64,000 bases of DNA from Microlunatus sp. Gsoil 973 (GCF_009707365.1 NZ_CP046122.1:310001-374000); one strand, 5' to 3'; positions 17,830-27,194 are shown, counted from the stretch's first letter. Notes: a model not told the origin generated them from the sequence alone. Program-made: numbers and translations.

Positions 17830-19065
17830 ATGACCGACACCGGAGCCGAAGTGCGGCCGTTCACCATCGCTGTCCCCGAGGAGGAACTGGCCGAGTTGCA
17901 GCGGCGGCTGGCAGCGGTTCGCTGGCCGGCCGAGCCGGAGAAGCCGGAACGCTACGGCACGCCGACGGCCCGGATCAAGGCGTTGGTCGACTACTGGCGA
18001 CACGAGTACGACTGGCGCCGCTGGGAGGCTGAGCTGAACCGCTATCCGCAGTTCACCACCACCATTGACGGCGCGACGATCCACTTCCTGCACGTCCGGT
18101 CGGCTGATCCCGACGCCGTCCCGCTGATCCTGACCCACGGTTGGCCGGGAAGTGTTGCGGAGTTCCTGGACATCATCGGCCCGCTCACCGACCCTGCAGC
18201 GTTCGGTCATCCGGACGGGCCGGCCTTCCACCTGGTGATCCCGTCCCTGCCGGGTTTCGGCTGGTCCGGCCCGACAAGCGACGGTGGTTGGGGACCACGA
18301 CGGATCGCCGGGGCCTGGGCACGGCTGATGGAGCGGCTGGGCTACCGCCGGTACGGGGCTGTGGGCAACGACTGGGGCTCGGTGATCTCGCCCGAACTCG
18401 GTCGGGTCGCGCCGGATCGGGTCATCGGCGTCCACGTCACCCAGCTGTTCAGCAAGCCGCCGGGCGAGGTCGGGTATGCAGTCCCGTCGGTCGAGCCCGA
18501 GGACCTTGATCAACTGTCGGCAGCGGACCGGGAGGCGCTGGCCGACCTGCGCTGGCTGCAGTCGGGGTTCAGCAGCTATCACCATGTCCATGCCACCAAG
18601 CCGCTGACTCTGGGATACGGCCTGTCGGACTCGCCGGTCGGCTTGCTGGCCTGGAACCATCAGGTGATGGGCGATCTGGACCCTGACGCCGTTCTCACCC
18701 ATGTGTCGACCCACTGGTTCACCGGCACCGCCGCCTCGGCACCGATGATCTATGCCGACGATGCTGCCGAGGCCGCCGAGGCCGCGCAGGGCGAGCCGAC
18801 GACCGTTCCACTCGGCTTGGCGCAGTTCCCCGACGACGCCCGGGCCATCCGGGCCTACGCCGAACGCGAGCACTCCGCCATCCTGGCCTGGAACCGCCAC
18901 CCGATCGGTGGGCACTACGCCGCACGCCAGCAGCCGGCATTGTTGATCAACGACCTGCGAACCTTCTTCCGTCTGGTCGGCGCGCCGGCGATCAGGGTCT
19001 CCGGTAGAAAGGAGAATGGATCCGATGACGAATCCTCCCCGCCACGTGGTGATCATCGGCGCTAG
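17830..19065 (+). CDS. Epoxide hydrolase family protein
   Basis: A 411-residue alpha/beta hydrolase with the N-terminal EHN domain (PFTIAVPEEELAELQRRLAAVRWP), the oxyanion-hole motif THGWPGSVAEF, the nucleophile aspartate in VGNDWGSVIS and a late histidine in GGHYAARQ. This is the microsomal/juvenile-hormone type epoxide hydrolase group found widely in actinobacteria. The ATG follows GGGAGGGAA. The last 18 residues (VSGRKENGSDDESSPPRGDHRR) are unlike the family and the frame runs 41 bases into the next gene; a TAG in another frame at 19004-19006, just before the next ribosome-binding site, suggests another small indel near the end. Confidence 0.8.
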   Translation: MTDTGAEVRPFTIAVPEEELAELQRRLAAVRWPAEPEKPERYGTPTARIKALVDYWRHEYDWRRWEAELNRYPQFTTTIDGATIHFLHVRSADPDAVPLILTHGWPGSVAEFLDIIGPLTDPAAFGHPDGPAFHLVIPSLPGFGWSGPTSDGGWGPRRIAGAWARLMERLGYRRYGAVGNDWGSVISPELGRVAPDRVIGVHVTQLFSKPPGEVGYAVPSVEPEDLDQLSAADREALADLRWLQSGFSSYHHVHATKPLTLGYGLSDSPVGLLAWNHQVMGDLDPDAVLTHVSTHWFTGTAASAPMIYADDAAEAAEAAQGEPTTVPLGLAQFPDDARAIRAYAEREHSAILAWNRHPIGGHYAARQQPALLINDLRTFFRLVGAPAIRVSGRKENGSDDESSPPRGDHRR

Positions 19066-20420
19066 TTTCGCCGGTTTGTTCGCGGCTGCCGCCACGGCCA
19101 GGTCCGGGCTCGAGGTCACCCTCCTGGAGCGTGACCGACTCTCGGATCGGGCCGAACCCAGGCCCGGCGTTCCGCAAGGGGTCCAGCCCCACATCCTGCT
19201 GCATCGCGGTCTGCAGACCGCGGAGAAGCTGCTGCCAGGATTCGAGCAGAACGTCATCGAGGCCGGTGGACTGCGGCTGGACACCGGGAGGATGCCCTGG
19301 CTGGGCCTGTACGGCTGGTCCCCGACGCATCTGCCGTCGTACGAGATCATCTCGGTGAGCCGGCCGGTGCTGGAACTCCTCGTCCGACGCCGAACGCTCG
19401 AACTTCCCGGCATCAACCTCACTGACGGCTTCCGGGTGAGCGGGCTGCGACAGACCTCCGACGGCTGGGAGGTCCAGGGCACTGCGGGCGAAACCGTCGT
19501 CGGCGATGTGATCATCGACGCTTCGGGTCGGGGCTCCAGGATGCGGCACTGGCTCGGCGACCTCGGCCATCTCGTCGGCGAACCGGAAGCTGTCGAGGCC
19601 AAGCTGGGCTACGCCTCCCGTCGCTACCAGGGTCCGGAGCAGCCGCCGCTCGACACGGGTCTGGTGATGGTCGCGACGCCGCAGTCACCGGTCGGGTGCA
19701 CGATCCTGCCGATCGAGGACCGGCAGTGGCTTCTACTGGCCGCCGGTTACGGCGACCGCCGTCCCTCCCGGGACCCCGACGAGTTCGTCGCCTTTCTCTC
19801 GGCCATGCCCGATCCTGCTGCGACCGATCTGGAGAGCCGGCTGCGGCCGCTCGGTGAGGTGGCCGTCTATCGACAGACCGGGAACCGACGGTTTCCGTAC
19901 GCTCGCGACGCGAGTTGGCCGCACGGAGGTGATCGTGGTCGGCGACGCGCTCTGCGCGTTCAACCCGATCTACGGCCAGGGCATCACCGTCGCTGCCATG
20001 CAGGCCGAACAGTTGGGAAAGATGATCACTTCTGTCCGCGACGTCGGCAGCACCCGCCGGCTGCAACGCCGGCTGCTGGCGGTGACCGATCTGCCTTGGT
20101 CCATCGCCACCTCCGAGGACCTGCGCCAGCTGCCGGAGAGCGGCCGACCGACGGCGGTGCAGCGGCTGCTCGGCCGTTGGACCGACCGCGTGAGCCGGCT
20201 CGCCGCGGGTGGGGACCCGGCTTGCGCCGCGGCGTTCTCGGAGGTCTACCACCTGGTCGGTGCGCCCGGTCTGATGTTCTCCCCGCGGGTGGTGGCCGCA
20301 GTTCTCCGGTCCATTTTCCGCGGCCTGCCGCCGGCGTCGCCCAGGCCCGCCGTGCTCGACACGATCGCCGTACCGTCGGGTCCGGAGGAGGACCCGGCCG
20401 AGCCTCGTCGCAACGGGTGA
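19025..20420 (+). CDS. FAD-dependent monooxygenase/oxidoreductase (frameshifted)
   Basis: Reconstructed length is about 464 residues. HVVIIGASFAGLFAA near the N terminus binds FAD, the strand VIIDASGRGSRMRHWL matches the second FAD motif, and VIVVGDALCAFNPIYGQGITVA is the GD motif of group A flavoprotein monooxygenases. The first 300 residues and the last 165 lie in different frames; one extra base in CGGAGG at 19925-19929 explains this (WPHG then VIVVGDA). The second ATG (MTNPPRH) was chosen for its 10-base spacing to AAAGGAG. Relatives act on polyketide-like or isoprenoid substrates; the true substrate is unknown. Confidence 0.75.
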
Positions 20421-20670
20421 CGTCTGGACGCTCAAGCCTGGCCAAAGATTGGACCAATAGGACCCGAACCCAGGGTTGGGCGGACTTCAGCTGTCGCAAA
20501 GCCGTACGCGTGCAGCCTCCAAGTGACGCCGTTTGCGGCCGGTAAAGGCGACGGATGGGGCCGGTTTCACTACCCGGAGCAACGGGCACGGATGGTGGTG
20601 AAGGTTTCAGATCTGTGGCCTCGGAGGTCGCGAAAGTCGCGGCCGCCAGCCCGCCAGAAACGGAGTAATC

Positions 20671-21219
20671 ATGTCTTTGCGGAACAAGTTGATCGGTGCG
20701 GCCGCTACCTCGGTCCTCGCCGGGACGGTCGCCATCATGCCGGCCACCATCGCCGAAGCAGCGCCGACACCCACGAAGCCGGCCGCACACAAGGTGGCCA
20801 GCACCACTCAGCCAGTGACCGGCACACTCGCCGACGGCACCGCGTTCACCGGCGCGATCAGCAACCTGCGCAGCAAGGTCGTCGACGGCGTGCTTACCCT
20901 GACCGGGACGATCACCGGCACCGGTATCCCGGCCGGCGGTACGCCGTTCACCACCGAGGTGGGGAACGTCAACGACCTGGCCGTGAACGACGCGTGCAAC
21001 GTGTTGACGCTGAATCTCGGCCCGCTGCACCTGGATCTGCTCGGCCTGGTCATCGACCTGGACCAGGTGAACCTTGACATCACCGCGGTTCCGGGTGCCG
21101 GCAACCTGCTGGGCAACCTGCTGTGTGCGGTGGCCGGATTGCTGGACAACAACGGACCGGTGCAGGGCATCTCGGCTCTGCTGAACCGGATCCTGGCTGG
21201 TCTGGGTCTCGGCCTCTGA
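20671..21219 (+). CDS. Secreted protein of unknown function
   Basis: A 182-residue protein with a classical signal peptide: MSLRNKLIG, a hydrophobic stretch AAATSVLAGTVAIMPATI and the likely cleavage site AEA-APTPT. The mature part holds two beta-rich halves and a repeated leucine-glycine pattern (LNLGPLHLDLLGLVIDL, LDITAVPGAGNLLGNLLCAVAGLL), with two cysteines (DACNVL and LLCAV) that could form a disulfide. Similar short secreted proteins are common in soil actinobacteria and have no known role. The 250 bases upstream hold no gene; they are GC-rich with several short inverted repeats but match no riboswitch that I can name. A GGAG site precedes the ATG. Confidence 0.75.
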   Translation: MSLRNKLIGAAATSVLAGTVAIMPATIAEAAPTPTKPAAHKVASTTQPVTGTLADGTAFTGAISNLRSKVVDGVLTLTGTITGTGIPAGGTPFTTEVGNVNDLAVNDACNVLTLNLGPLHLDLLGLVIDLDQVNLDITAVPGAGNLLGNLLCAVAGLLDNNGPVQGISALLNRILAGLGLGL

Positions 21220-21300
21220 TTGGCCGCCGGCCGGTCCTGACCGGTGGTGACCGGTAGATCGACCACAAAGCCCAGGCGTCGATGATCATGCCAGATGATC

Positions 21301-21345
21301 ATGGCAGGCCCGAGGCCGGACCAACCGGCCCCGGGCCTTTGCCAT
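21301..21345. terminator. Bidirectional terminator hairpin
   Basis: AGGCCCGAGGCCGG (21306-21319) pairs with CCGGCCCCGGGCCT (21325-21338) with one mismatch around the loop ACCAA, and outer ATGGCA pairs with TGCCAT. It sits between the convergent secreted-protein and kinase-like genes, so it can end transcription from both. Confidence 0.65.
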
Positions 21346-21359
21346 GTCCCATGCGGTGA

Positions 21360-22277
21360 TCATGATCTGGCCGCGCACCATGCGTCGGCAAGGTCTGCAA
21401 CGCTCGGGTAGCGGTGGCCAGGGTCAGCACGGGTCGCGCGGGAGACGACGGCCGCCAGAGCGTCCGGCCCGCAGAACCTGTCGGCCCGCTCGGTGAGCCG
21501 GGTGGCGAAATGCCAGACCAGCCGGCCCAGCGTGAAGACGGTGGTCCGTTCGTCCAGTGGTGCGCCGAGCCGGAACTCCTCGGGTGCCATGAAGCGGGTC
21601 GAACCGAACATCCGCCCCATATCGTTGCGGCTCGGACCGCGGCGGTAGGAGTCAAGATCGACAACATGCACCGTCGTGGTGTCGAAGTCCACGACCAGGC
21701 AACCGTCGTAGAGATCACCGGCGATCCACCCGACATCGGCCAACGCCCGGTGCAGACCGATCAACGTGTCGAAGATGGACAACTGTCGGTCCGGTGGCAG
21801 GTGGGCGAACCGCTGATAGGCAGAAGCCGGGTCGGCTCGGAGCGCGGCAGCCGAAACTCCGGGGCGGGTGGTGATCCCGATCAACTCACCCGGTACCGCA
21901 TCGAAGACCAGCATCGGGCCGTCCGGGGATTCGATCACGTTGCGTAGCCGGGGCAGCGCCGGATGATCACAGGACCGAGCCAGCTGGACTGCGTTCCGCA
22001 ACAGCCGGACCCGACCCGCATGATCGAAATACGGTGTGGCGGCACCCGGTGGCGGAGGGGCGTCGGCGCCGGCCGTCTTGACGAAGAGCGGTCCGTCGGC
22101 GGTGTCGACGATCCAGGAGACATTGCCGGAGTCCTGGGTCAGATGAGAGAACTCCTGCCGGATCCGGCCGTGTTCGGAGACGTACGCAGCCGGAGATCGG
22201 GTGGTTCGGGTGACACCGAGGAATGCCGACACGCCACGAACGGTACCGACTCCTGCGAACCTCGGTGGCTCACCCAT
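21360..22277 (-). CDS. Serine/threonine protein kinase-like protein, atypical catalytic loop
   Basis: A 305-residue cytosolic kinase-fold protein without the transmembrane and PASTA parts of PknB. The ATP-site lysine is in GPLFVKTAG, and the order continues with IFDTLIGLHRALADVGW, the catalytic-loop region AGDLYDGCLVV, a DLD in place of DFG (HVVDLDSY), and MAPEEF as the APE motif. The catalytic aspartate is kept, but the usual HRDLKPxN is replaced, with Tyr at the lysine and Cys at the asparagine position. Activity could be weak or altered. It may start at the ATG used here or at a GTG 17 codons in. Its nearest neighbours give no clue to a target. Confidence 0.65.
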   Translation of the reverse strand: MGEPPRFAGVGTVRGVSAFLGVTRTTRSPAAYVSEHGRIRQEFSHLTQDSGNVSWIVDTADGPLFVKTAGADAPPPPGAATPYFDHAGRVRLLRNAVQLARSCDHPALPRLRNVIESPDGPMLVFDAVPGELIGITTRPGVSAAALRADPASAYQRFAHLPPDRQLSIFDTLIGLHRALADVGWIAGDLYDGCLVVDFDTTTVHVVDLDSYRRGPSRNDMGRMFGSTRFMAPEEFRLGAPLDERTTVFTLGRLVWHFATRLTERADRFCGPDALAAVVSRATRADPGHRYPSVADLADAWCAARS

Positions 22278-22459
22278 CGCGTCAAGTCCTGCGAGTCACG
22301 CAACGCGCTCAAGGTTTGATGGTTGGGCCCGGAACCTCACGGAACGGGTGCGTAGGCTCGAGTCTCGAGGTTGCGGTGCTCCAGGCAGCTGGATCGCCTG
22401 GCGCGCCGCGATCGGGGACGGCGGGTCCGGCGCAGGGGAGTGGGCAGAAAGGAGTGGCG

Positions 22460-23776
22460 GTGAGTCGGTCGGACACGGTGTGGCGCACCTGGGGCCGTAC
22501 GGAGGTGGCGACCCCCGAGCGGGTCGAGGAACCCTCGCACGCCTCGGACATCCAGGCGCTCGTCCGGGAGGCCGCCGACCGCGGTATCACCCTCAAACCG
22601 CTCGGCGCCGGCCACTCGTTCACCTCGATCGCCGTCACCGCCGGGGTCCAGCTGCGCACCGACCGGTTCCATGGATTGCTGAGCGCTGATGTTGATCAAG
22701 GACTTGTCACTCTGGGTGCGGGCACCCGACTCGCCGACGTCCCGGCGCTGATCGGCTACTACGGGTTGGCGATGCCCAACCTCGGCGACATCGACCGCCA
22801 GACCCTCGGTGGTGCGGTCTCCACGGGAACCCACGGCACCGGCAGCCGGTTCGGCGGCCTGGCTACCCAGGTCGCGGCCGTGCAGTTGATCACCGGCACG
22901 GGAGAGTTGATCACCGTTTCGGAGGAGCAGAACGCCGACCTGCTCGATGCGGTACGGATCGGCCTTGGCGCGCTCGGCGTCCTGGTATCGGTGACCCTGC
23001 GATGCGTGCCGGCCTTCGCGCTCGCCGCGAGCGAACGTCCCGAGCCGTTGGAAGCTGTGCTGGCCGACTTCGAGCAACGCTGCGACCACGCCGATCACTT
23101 CGAGTTCTACTGGTTCCCGCACACGGCGACAGCACTGACCAAGACCAACACCAGGCTGCCGGCCGACACGGCGCTGGCGCCACGGGGCAGGTTGAGCCGG
23201 TTCGTCGACGACACCCTGGTGTCCAACGAGCTCTACCGCGGGCTGTGCGCCGTGGAAGCCAGGGTTCCCAGACTGACGCCGGCGGTCAACCGGCTGGCGG
23301 TGCGGGCCACCGGCAACCGGTCCTTCACCGACCGTTCACACCGGGTCTTCACCACACGGCGGACCGTCCGCTTCCGGGAGATGGAGTACGCCCTGCCCCG
23401 CGCAGCAGTGCCCGCAGCACTGCGCGCCATCGACCGGATGATCAAGGACAGGAACCTGCGGGTGTCCTTCCCGGTCGAGGTCCGGTCAGCCGCTGCCGAT
23501 CAACTCTGGTTGTCGACGGCCCATGATCGGCTCACCGGTTACATCGCTGTGCACCGCTATCACCGCGACCGCGACACCGAACGGTTCTTCGATGCCGTCG
23601 AGGAGATCCTGCTTGATCACGACGGCCGGCCGCACTGGGGCAAACTGCACACGCTGACCGCCGGGCAGCTGCGCGAGAAGTATCCACGGTTCGACGACTT
23701 CCTGGCGGCCCGTGATCGACTCGACCCGAATCGGGTGTTCGCCAATCCCCATCTGGACAGGATTCTCGGCAGCTGA
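22460..23776 (+). CDS. D-arabinono-1,4-lactone oxidase family FAD enzyme
   Basis: A 438-residue VAO-family oxidoreductase. The N-terminal FAD domain has ITLKPLGAGHSFTSIA, whose histidine is the covalent FAD attachment site in aldonolactone and alditol oxidases, followed by LGDIDRQTLGGAVSTGTHGTG. The C-terminal ALO domain includes HFEFYWFPHT, REMEYALPR and PHWGKLHTL, the HWxK motif of the active site. It oxidises an aldono-lactone or alditol with O2. The GTG at VSRSDTV was chosen because AAAGGAG lies 5 bases upstream. It diverges from the kinase-like gene across a 180-base gap. Confidence 0.85.
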   Translation: MSRSDTVWRTWGRTEVATPERVEEPSHASDIQALVREAADRGITLKPLGAGHSFTSIAVTAGVQLRTDRFHGLLSADVDQGLVTLGAGTRLADVPALIGYYGLAMPNLGDIDRQTLGGAVSTGTHGTGSRFGGLATQVAAVQLITGTGELITVSEEQNADLLDAVRIGLGALGVLVSVTLRCVPAFALAASERPEPLEAVLADFEQRCDHADHFEFYWFPHTATALTKTNTRLPADTALAPRGRLSRFVDDTLVSNELYRGLCAVEARVPRLTPAVNRLAVRATGNRSFTDRSHRVFTTRRTVRFREMEYALPRAAVPAALRAIDRMIKDRNLRVSFPVEVRSAAADQLWLSTAHDRLTGYIAVHRYHRDRDTERFFDAVEEILLDHDGRPHWGKLHTLTAGQLREKYPRFDDFLAARDRLDPNRVFANPHLDRILGS

Positions 23777-23791
23777 CGGGTAGCCGTCCGG

Positions 23792-24583
23792 TCAGGCCGG
23801 ATGACAGATCACCAGCGTCGACACCCAGTGCCGGGTGAGCAGCCCGTCCGGCCGCTCCGCGAGCAGCCGCCGGATCCGGGCGAAGAGCCGCTGCCGCTTA
23901 TCGACCGGCATCAGGATGTGTCCGGAGAAGGTCCTCAGCAGGGCGATGTAGGACTCCGCGTCATAGGTCAGCGACCAGACGTAGCGCCGTACGTCATCAA
24001 CGACATAACCGGCAGCTTGATACTCGGGCGACGGGTCGGGCAGTTGATCAGGCGTCGGCGGCGGCCAGCCCTCGACACGCTCACCGAGGTCCTCGTAGGT
24101 CTGCTGGATCTCGGTGAAGAACGGGTCGAAGCCCTCCGGGAAGGCATGACCCGCGCCGAAGACCGCCAGATGACCGCCATCGGCGACCACGGAAGCCACC
24201 TTGGACCACCGGACCTCGGGATCCAGCCAGTGCCAGGCGGTCGCGGCGTACGCCAATGCATAGTCGCCGGTCCGGTCCGGTTGCCAGTCCTCGAAGGTCG
24301 TGGTGATCACCTCGGCGTCGGTACCGGCCAGATTGATCCGCGCCTGTTCGGCAAGTTCCGGTCCGGGCTCGAGAGCGGTGATTCTGAGACCGCGACGGGC
24401 CATCGCCACGGTCGCCTTCCCCGGGCCGCAGCCGATCTCCACCGACCGGTCACCAGGCCGCAGCCCGGTCGTCCGGATCAGATCGGTGTACAGCTCGTCG
24501 GGATAATCAGGCCGGGCGTTCTGATAGCCGGCGGCCGATCGGTTGAAAGACAGGGCGAGGTCACGTCGATCCGCGGTGCTCAT
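23792..24583 (-). CDS. Class I SAM-dependent methyltransferase
   Basis: A 263-residue protein. SAM motif I is SVEIGCGPGKATVAMA, preceded by GYQNARPDYP, a signature of the UbiE/YcgJ-like and trans-aconitate methyltransferase-like group; motif II ends in TALEPGPEL and AATAWHWLDPEVRW corresponds to the substrate region. The length is normal. No substrate can be named. It starts back to back with the azoreductase gene (about 40 bases apart) and converges on the lactone oxidase gene. Confidence 0.85.
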   Translation of the reverse strand: MSTADRRDLALSFNRSAAGYQNARPDYPDELYTDLIRTTGLRPGDRSVEIGCGPGKATVAMARRGLRITALEPGPELAEQARINLAGTDAEVITTTFEDWQPDRTGDYALAYAATAWHWLDPEVRWSKVASVVADGGHLAVFGAGHAFPEGFDPFFTEIQQTYEDLGERVEGWPPPTPDQLPDPSPEYQAAGYVVDDVRRYVWSLTYDAESYIALLRTFSGHILMPVDKRQRLFARIRRLLAERPDGLLTRHWVSTLVICHPA

Positions 24584-24612
24584 CCCGCGATCGTTCCACT
24601 CCCGCGGCCCGA

Positions 24613-24618
24613 TAGCTT
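24613..24618 (+). promoter_or_regulatory. -10 hexamer TAGCTT, leaderless start
   Basis: TAGCTT ends 6 bases before the ATG of the azoreductase-like gene. At this spacing transcription would begin at or next to the start codon, which fits the lack of a Shine-Dalgarno there. No clear -35 is seen. Confidence 0.4.
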
Positions 24619-24624
24619 GTGATT

Positions 24625-25272
24625 ATGCCAACGCTGCTCCAGCTGGACTCCTCCGCCGACGCCACCGGCTCGGTGTCCCGCGCCGTTACCGCCACCTTCG
24701 CCGACACCTGGACCGGACTCGGTGACGATCACCGGATCATCCGACGCGATCTGCACGCCGACCCGCTGCCGCACCTGGCCGACGCCGCGCTGCACTGGCC
24801 GGCGAGATTGCGTCGTCCCGGAGCGAATCCTCCGGCAGAGGCGGAGGCGCTGCAGCAGCAGATCATCGACGAGTTGATCTCCGTCGACGCCGTGCTGATC
24901 GGCGCCCCGATGTACAACTACTCGCTGCCGTCGGTGCTCAAGGTGTGGCTGGACTACGTCCACGTGCCTGGCGTGACCACCCCCTTCGTTGACGACAGCC
25001 AACCGATGGCCGGAAGGCCCGCAGTGATCATCAGCAGCCGAGGTGGCATCTACGACCCGGGCAGCGCGAACGCCGACTGGGACCACACCGTCCCGCCGCT
25101 GCAGATCATCCTGGGCGACGCACTCGGCATGGACGTTTCGGTGATCAAGGTCAGCCGCACGCTCAGCGACGTCGTGCCGGGACTGGCAGTCGAGGCCGGT
25201 CGCGCAGCCGAGGAGCTCCGGGAGGGGCATCGGCGCGCCGCCGAGCTCGCCCGGACACTGGGCAAGCCCTGA
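24625..25272 (+). CDS. FMN-dependent NADH-azoreductase/NAD(P)H quinone reductase family
   Basis: A 215-residue flavodoxin-fold protein. LLQLDSSADATGSVSRAVTATF is the FMN phosphate-binding loop region, and VLIGAPMYNYSLPSVLKVWLDYV is the diagnostic motif of the AzoR family. It would reduce quinones or azo compounds with NAD(P)H, protecting against electrophiles. The ATG at MPTLLQL was chosen; a -10-like hexamer just before it suggests leaderless translation, while an upstream in-frame GTG would overlap that promoter. Confidence 0.85.
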   Translation: MPTLLQLDSSADATGSVSRAVTATFADTWTGLGDDHRIIRRDLHADPLPHLADAALHWPARLRRPGANPPAEAEALQQQIIDELISVDAVLIGAPMYNYSLPSVLKVWLDYVHVPGVTTPFVDDSQPMAGRPAVIISSRGGIYDPGSANADWDHTVPPLQIILGDALGMDVSVIKVSRTLSDVVPGLAVEAGRAAEELREGHRRAAELARTLGKP

Positions 25273-25284
25273 CGGGGTCGGCGA

Positions 25285-25776
25285 TCAGTCGCCGACCTGT
25301 TCCTCGCGCCCCGAGGTGATCCTGACCAGCTCGGCATAGCTCAGCGGCAGGATCGTGTGGGGCGTCCCACCGGCGACCCACAACGGGTGGTAGCCGGCGA
25401 GGGTAACGTCGATGATCGTTTCCAGCGGCTCGGGATGTCCGACCGGCGCAACGCCGCCGATGGCCTGTCCGGTACTGGCCCGCACCTGATCAGGCGTGGC
25501 GCGAACGATCCCGGCCAGCCCGAGGCGTCCGGCCAAGGCATCGGTGTCCACCCGGTGCCGACCGCTGGTCATGATCAGCAGCGGCGTCCGGCCGCCGTCG
25601 GCGGCGACGCCGATGAAGACCAGACTGTTGGCGATCGCGCCCACCTGACAGCCCAGCGTCGCCGCGGCCAGGGCTGCGGTCCGCGCCGAATCCGGCAACA
25701 CCCTGATCTCTGCACGGACTCCCGCGTCGGCCAGCGCTGCCTGCACGATCCGGCTGCGTTCGGGAAGACCGTTCAT
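25285..25776 (-). CDS. YbaK/EbsC-type aminoacyl-tRNA deacylase
   Basis: A 163-residue YbaK/ProX-like domain that hydrolyses mischarged tRNA such as Cys-tRNA(Pro). Visible features are the helix SARTAALAAATLGCQVGAIANSLVF, where the lysine typical of true YbaK (E. coli K46) is not obvious, then LGLAGIVRATPDQVRASTGQAIGGVAPVGH, the conserved GGVxPxG motif, and the C-terminal GTPHTILPLSYAELVRIT. It belongs to the actinobacterial YbaK-like group. It starts two bases after the carbonic anhydrase stop (TGATCATG), so the two genes are coupled. It converges on the azoreductase gene with a 12-base gap. Confidence 0.8.
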   Translation of the reverse strand: MNGLPERSRIVQAALADAGVRAEIRVLPDSARTAALAAATLGCQVGAIANSLVFIGVAADGGRTPLLIMTSGRHRVDTDALAGRLGLAGIVRATPDQVRASTGQAIGGVAPVGHPEPLETIIDVTLAGYHPLWVAGGTPHTILPLSYAELVRITSGREEQVGD

Positions 25777-25778
25777 GA

Positions 25779-26348
25779 TCACCGGTCCGCACCGGGGTTC
25801 AGCCGGCGGTGGGAGGCGGTGAGATCCCGGTAGTGCCGGGCGTTGGTGATCACCTTGTCGACCTCCGCGTCGGACAGCTCGCGGCGCACCTTGCCCGGTA
25901 CACCGGCCACCAGCGACCGTGGCGGGATCACTGTGCCCTCCAGGATCACGGTGCCGGCTGCGACCAGCGACCCGGTGCCGATCTGCGCGCCGTTGAGCAC
26001 CGTGGCGCCCATACCGATCAGGACGTTGTCGGCGATGGTGCAGCCGTGGATCACAGCCAGGTGGCGGACGCTGACCCCGTTGCCGATCAGGCTCGGATGC
26101 CCGAAGTCGGTGTGCACCACGACGTTGTCCTGCAGGTTGCTGCCGTTGCCGAGCCGGACCTCGGCCATGTCGGCGCGGACCACGGCGCCGTAGTAGACCG
26201 AGGATTCCTCCGCCAACGTCGCGTCGCCGATGACGGTGGCGTTCGGCGCCAGCCACGCGGAAGGATCGATCGTCGGGGACTTGCCACCGTACGGCAGGAC
26301 AAGAGCTCCCCCTGAACGGCCCGGAGTTGTGACTTCTTCACTCGCCAT
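25779..26348 (-). CDS. Gamma carbonic anhydrase family protein
   Basis: A 189-residue left-handed beta-helix protein with hexapeptide repeats from about residue 30 to 150. The zinc histidines appear in VVVHTDFGHP and HLAVIHGCTIAD, matching the three-histidine arrangement of the gamma carbonic anhydrase/YrdA/PaaY group. Members trimerise and bind metal; carbonic anhydrase activity is shown for only some. The N terminus (MASEEVTTPGRSGG) is a short extension. It is first of a two-gene unit with the YbaK-like deacylase and diverges from the lysoplasmalogenase gene. Confidence 0.85.
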   Translation of the reverse strand: MASEEVTTPGRSGGALVLPYGGKSPTIDPSAWLAPNATVIGDATLAEESSVYYGAVVRADMAEVRLGNGSNLQDNVVVHTDFGHPSLIGNGVSVRHLAVIHGCTIADNVLIGMGATVLNGAQIGTGSLVAAGTVILEGTVIPPRSLVAGVPGKVRRELSDAEVDKVITNARHYRDLTASHRRLNPGADR

Positions 26349-26425
26349 GTCTCATCCTCTCATTCCTTGCAGCAGTACGAAATGCAGACGGCCGGATTGT
26401 CCCAGGTTGCCCGTACGCTGGCGCC

Positions 26426-27175
26426 ATGATCACGCCGAACGCAGCCTGCTCCCCGCCGGCCCGCGACCGCCGGGTCGGCGCACGCCGACCGCTGCTGTGG
26501 GTGTTCATCGCTGCGTTCGTGCTCTGCTCGCTGCTCGATCTGATCTCCGAAGCCGTCGGCTGGGATCGGGCCGCCGACGTCTTCCGGATGCTTGCCTTGC
26601 CGCTCCTGGCCTGCGCCCTCTTCGCTGCCCGGCCGCCGATCACCCGGACCGTCGTGCTGCTGGTCGGCGGGCTGCTGTTCTCCTGGCTGGGCGACAGCCT
26701 GGGCGAGTTCGGTTTCATGGTCAAGATCATGCTGTTCCTGATCGCGCAGTGGTTCTTCATCGGTGCGTTCTGGTCGTATCGGCAGCGGAGCCTGCTTCGC
26801 AGACCGGTGGCCGTGCTCGGCTACGCGCTGCTGCTGGTGATTCTGACCGCGGTTCTGATCCGCCGGGCCGATGAGCTGGCCATTCCGGTGGTGGTCTACG
26901 GGGCGAGCCTGGTCACGATGGCGATCCTGGCCAGCGGACTGAATCGGTGGGGCATGATCGGTGGATTGTGCTTCGTCTTCAGCGACACCCTGTTGGGGAT
27001 GCACCGGTTCTACCGGCTGCCGGCCGCCGACCTGATGGACTTCCTGATCATGCTCAGCTATCTGCTGGCCGAGGCGTTCCTGGTCCGCGGCGTGGTCGCC
27101 GCTGCCTGGCACGGCCAACCGAGGAAGGGCGTGAGGGGGCGCGGCCGCTACCATCTGCGGCAGCCGTCGACCTGA
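26426..27175 (+). CDS. Lysoplasmalogenase (YhhN/TMEM86 family) membrane protein
   Basis: A 249-residue membrane protein with about eight hydrophobic helices. The motif LLFSWLGDSLGEF and the later GGLCFVFSDTLLGMHRFY carry the two conserved aspartates of the YhhN/TMEM86 family, which hydrolyses the vinyl-ether bond of lysoplasmalogens. In an actinobacterium the physiological substrate is uncertain. TACGCT ends 6 bases before the ATG, so the transcript may be leaderless. It lies 19 bases upstream of the uracil permease gene. Confidence 0.8.
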   Translation: MITPNAACSPPARDRRVGARRPLLWVFIAAFVLCSLLDLISEAVGWDRAADVFRMLALPLLACALFAARPPITRTVVLLVGGLLFSWLGDSLGEFGFMVKIMLFLIAQWFFIGAFWSYRQRSLLRRPVAVLGYALLLVILTAVLIRRADELAIPVVVYGASLVTMAILASGLNRWGMIGGLCFVFSDTLLGMHRFYRLPAADLMDFLIMLSYLLAEAFLVRGVVAAAWHGQPRKGVRGRGRYHLRQPST

Positions 27176-27194
27176 GTAATCCCCGGGAGGGACC

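Noticed and set aside
17230-19602. A 790-codon minus-strand frame opposite the epoxide hydrolase and FAD genes
   Set aside because: Low-complexity Arg/Pro/Ser composition and no family resemblance; the plus strand encodes conserved proteins here.
20421-20670. A c-di-AMP (ydaO-type) riboswitch before the secreted protein gene
   Set aside because: Secreted actinobacterial proteins often have one, but I could not match the conserved core in the GC-rich leader by eye.
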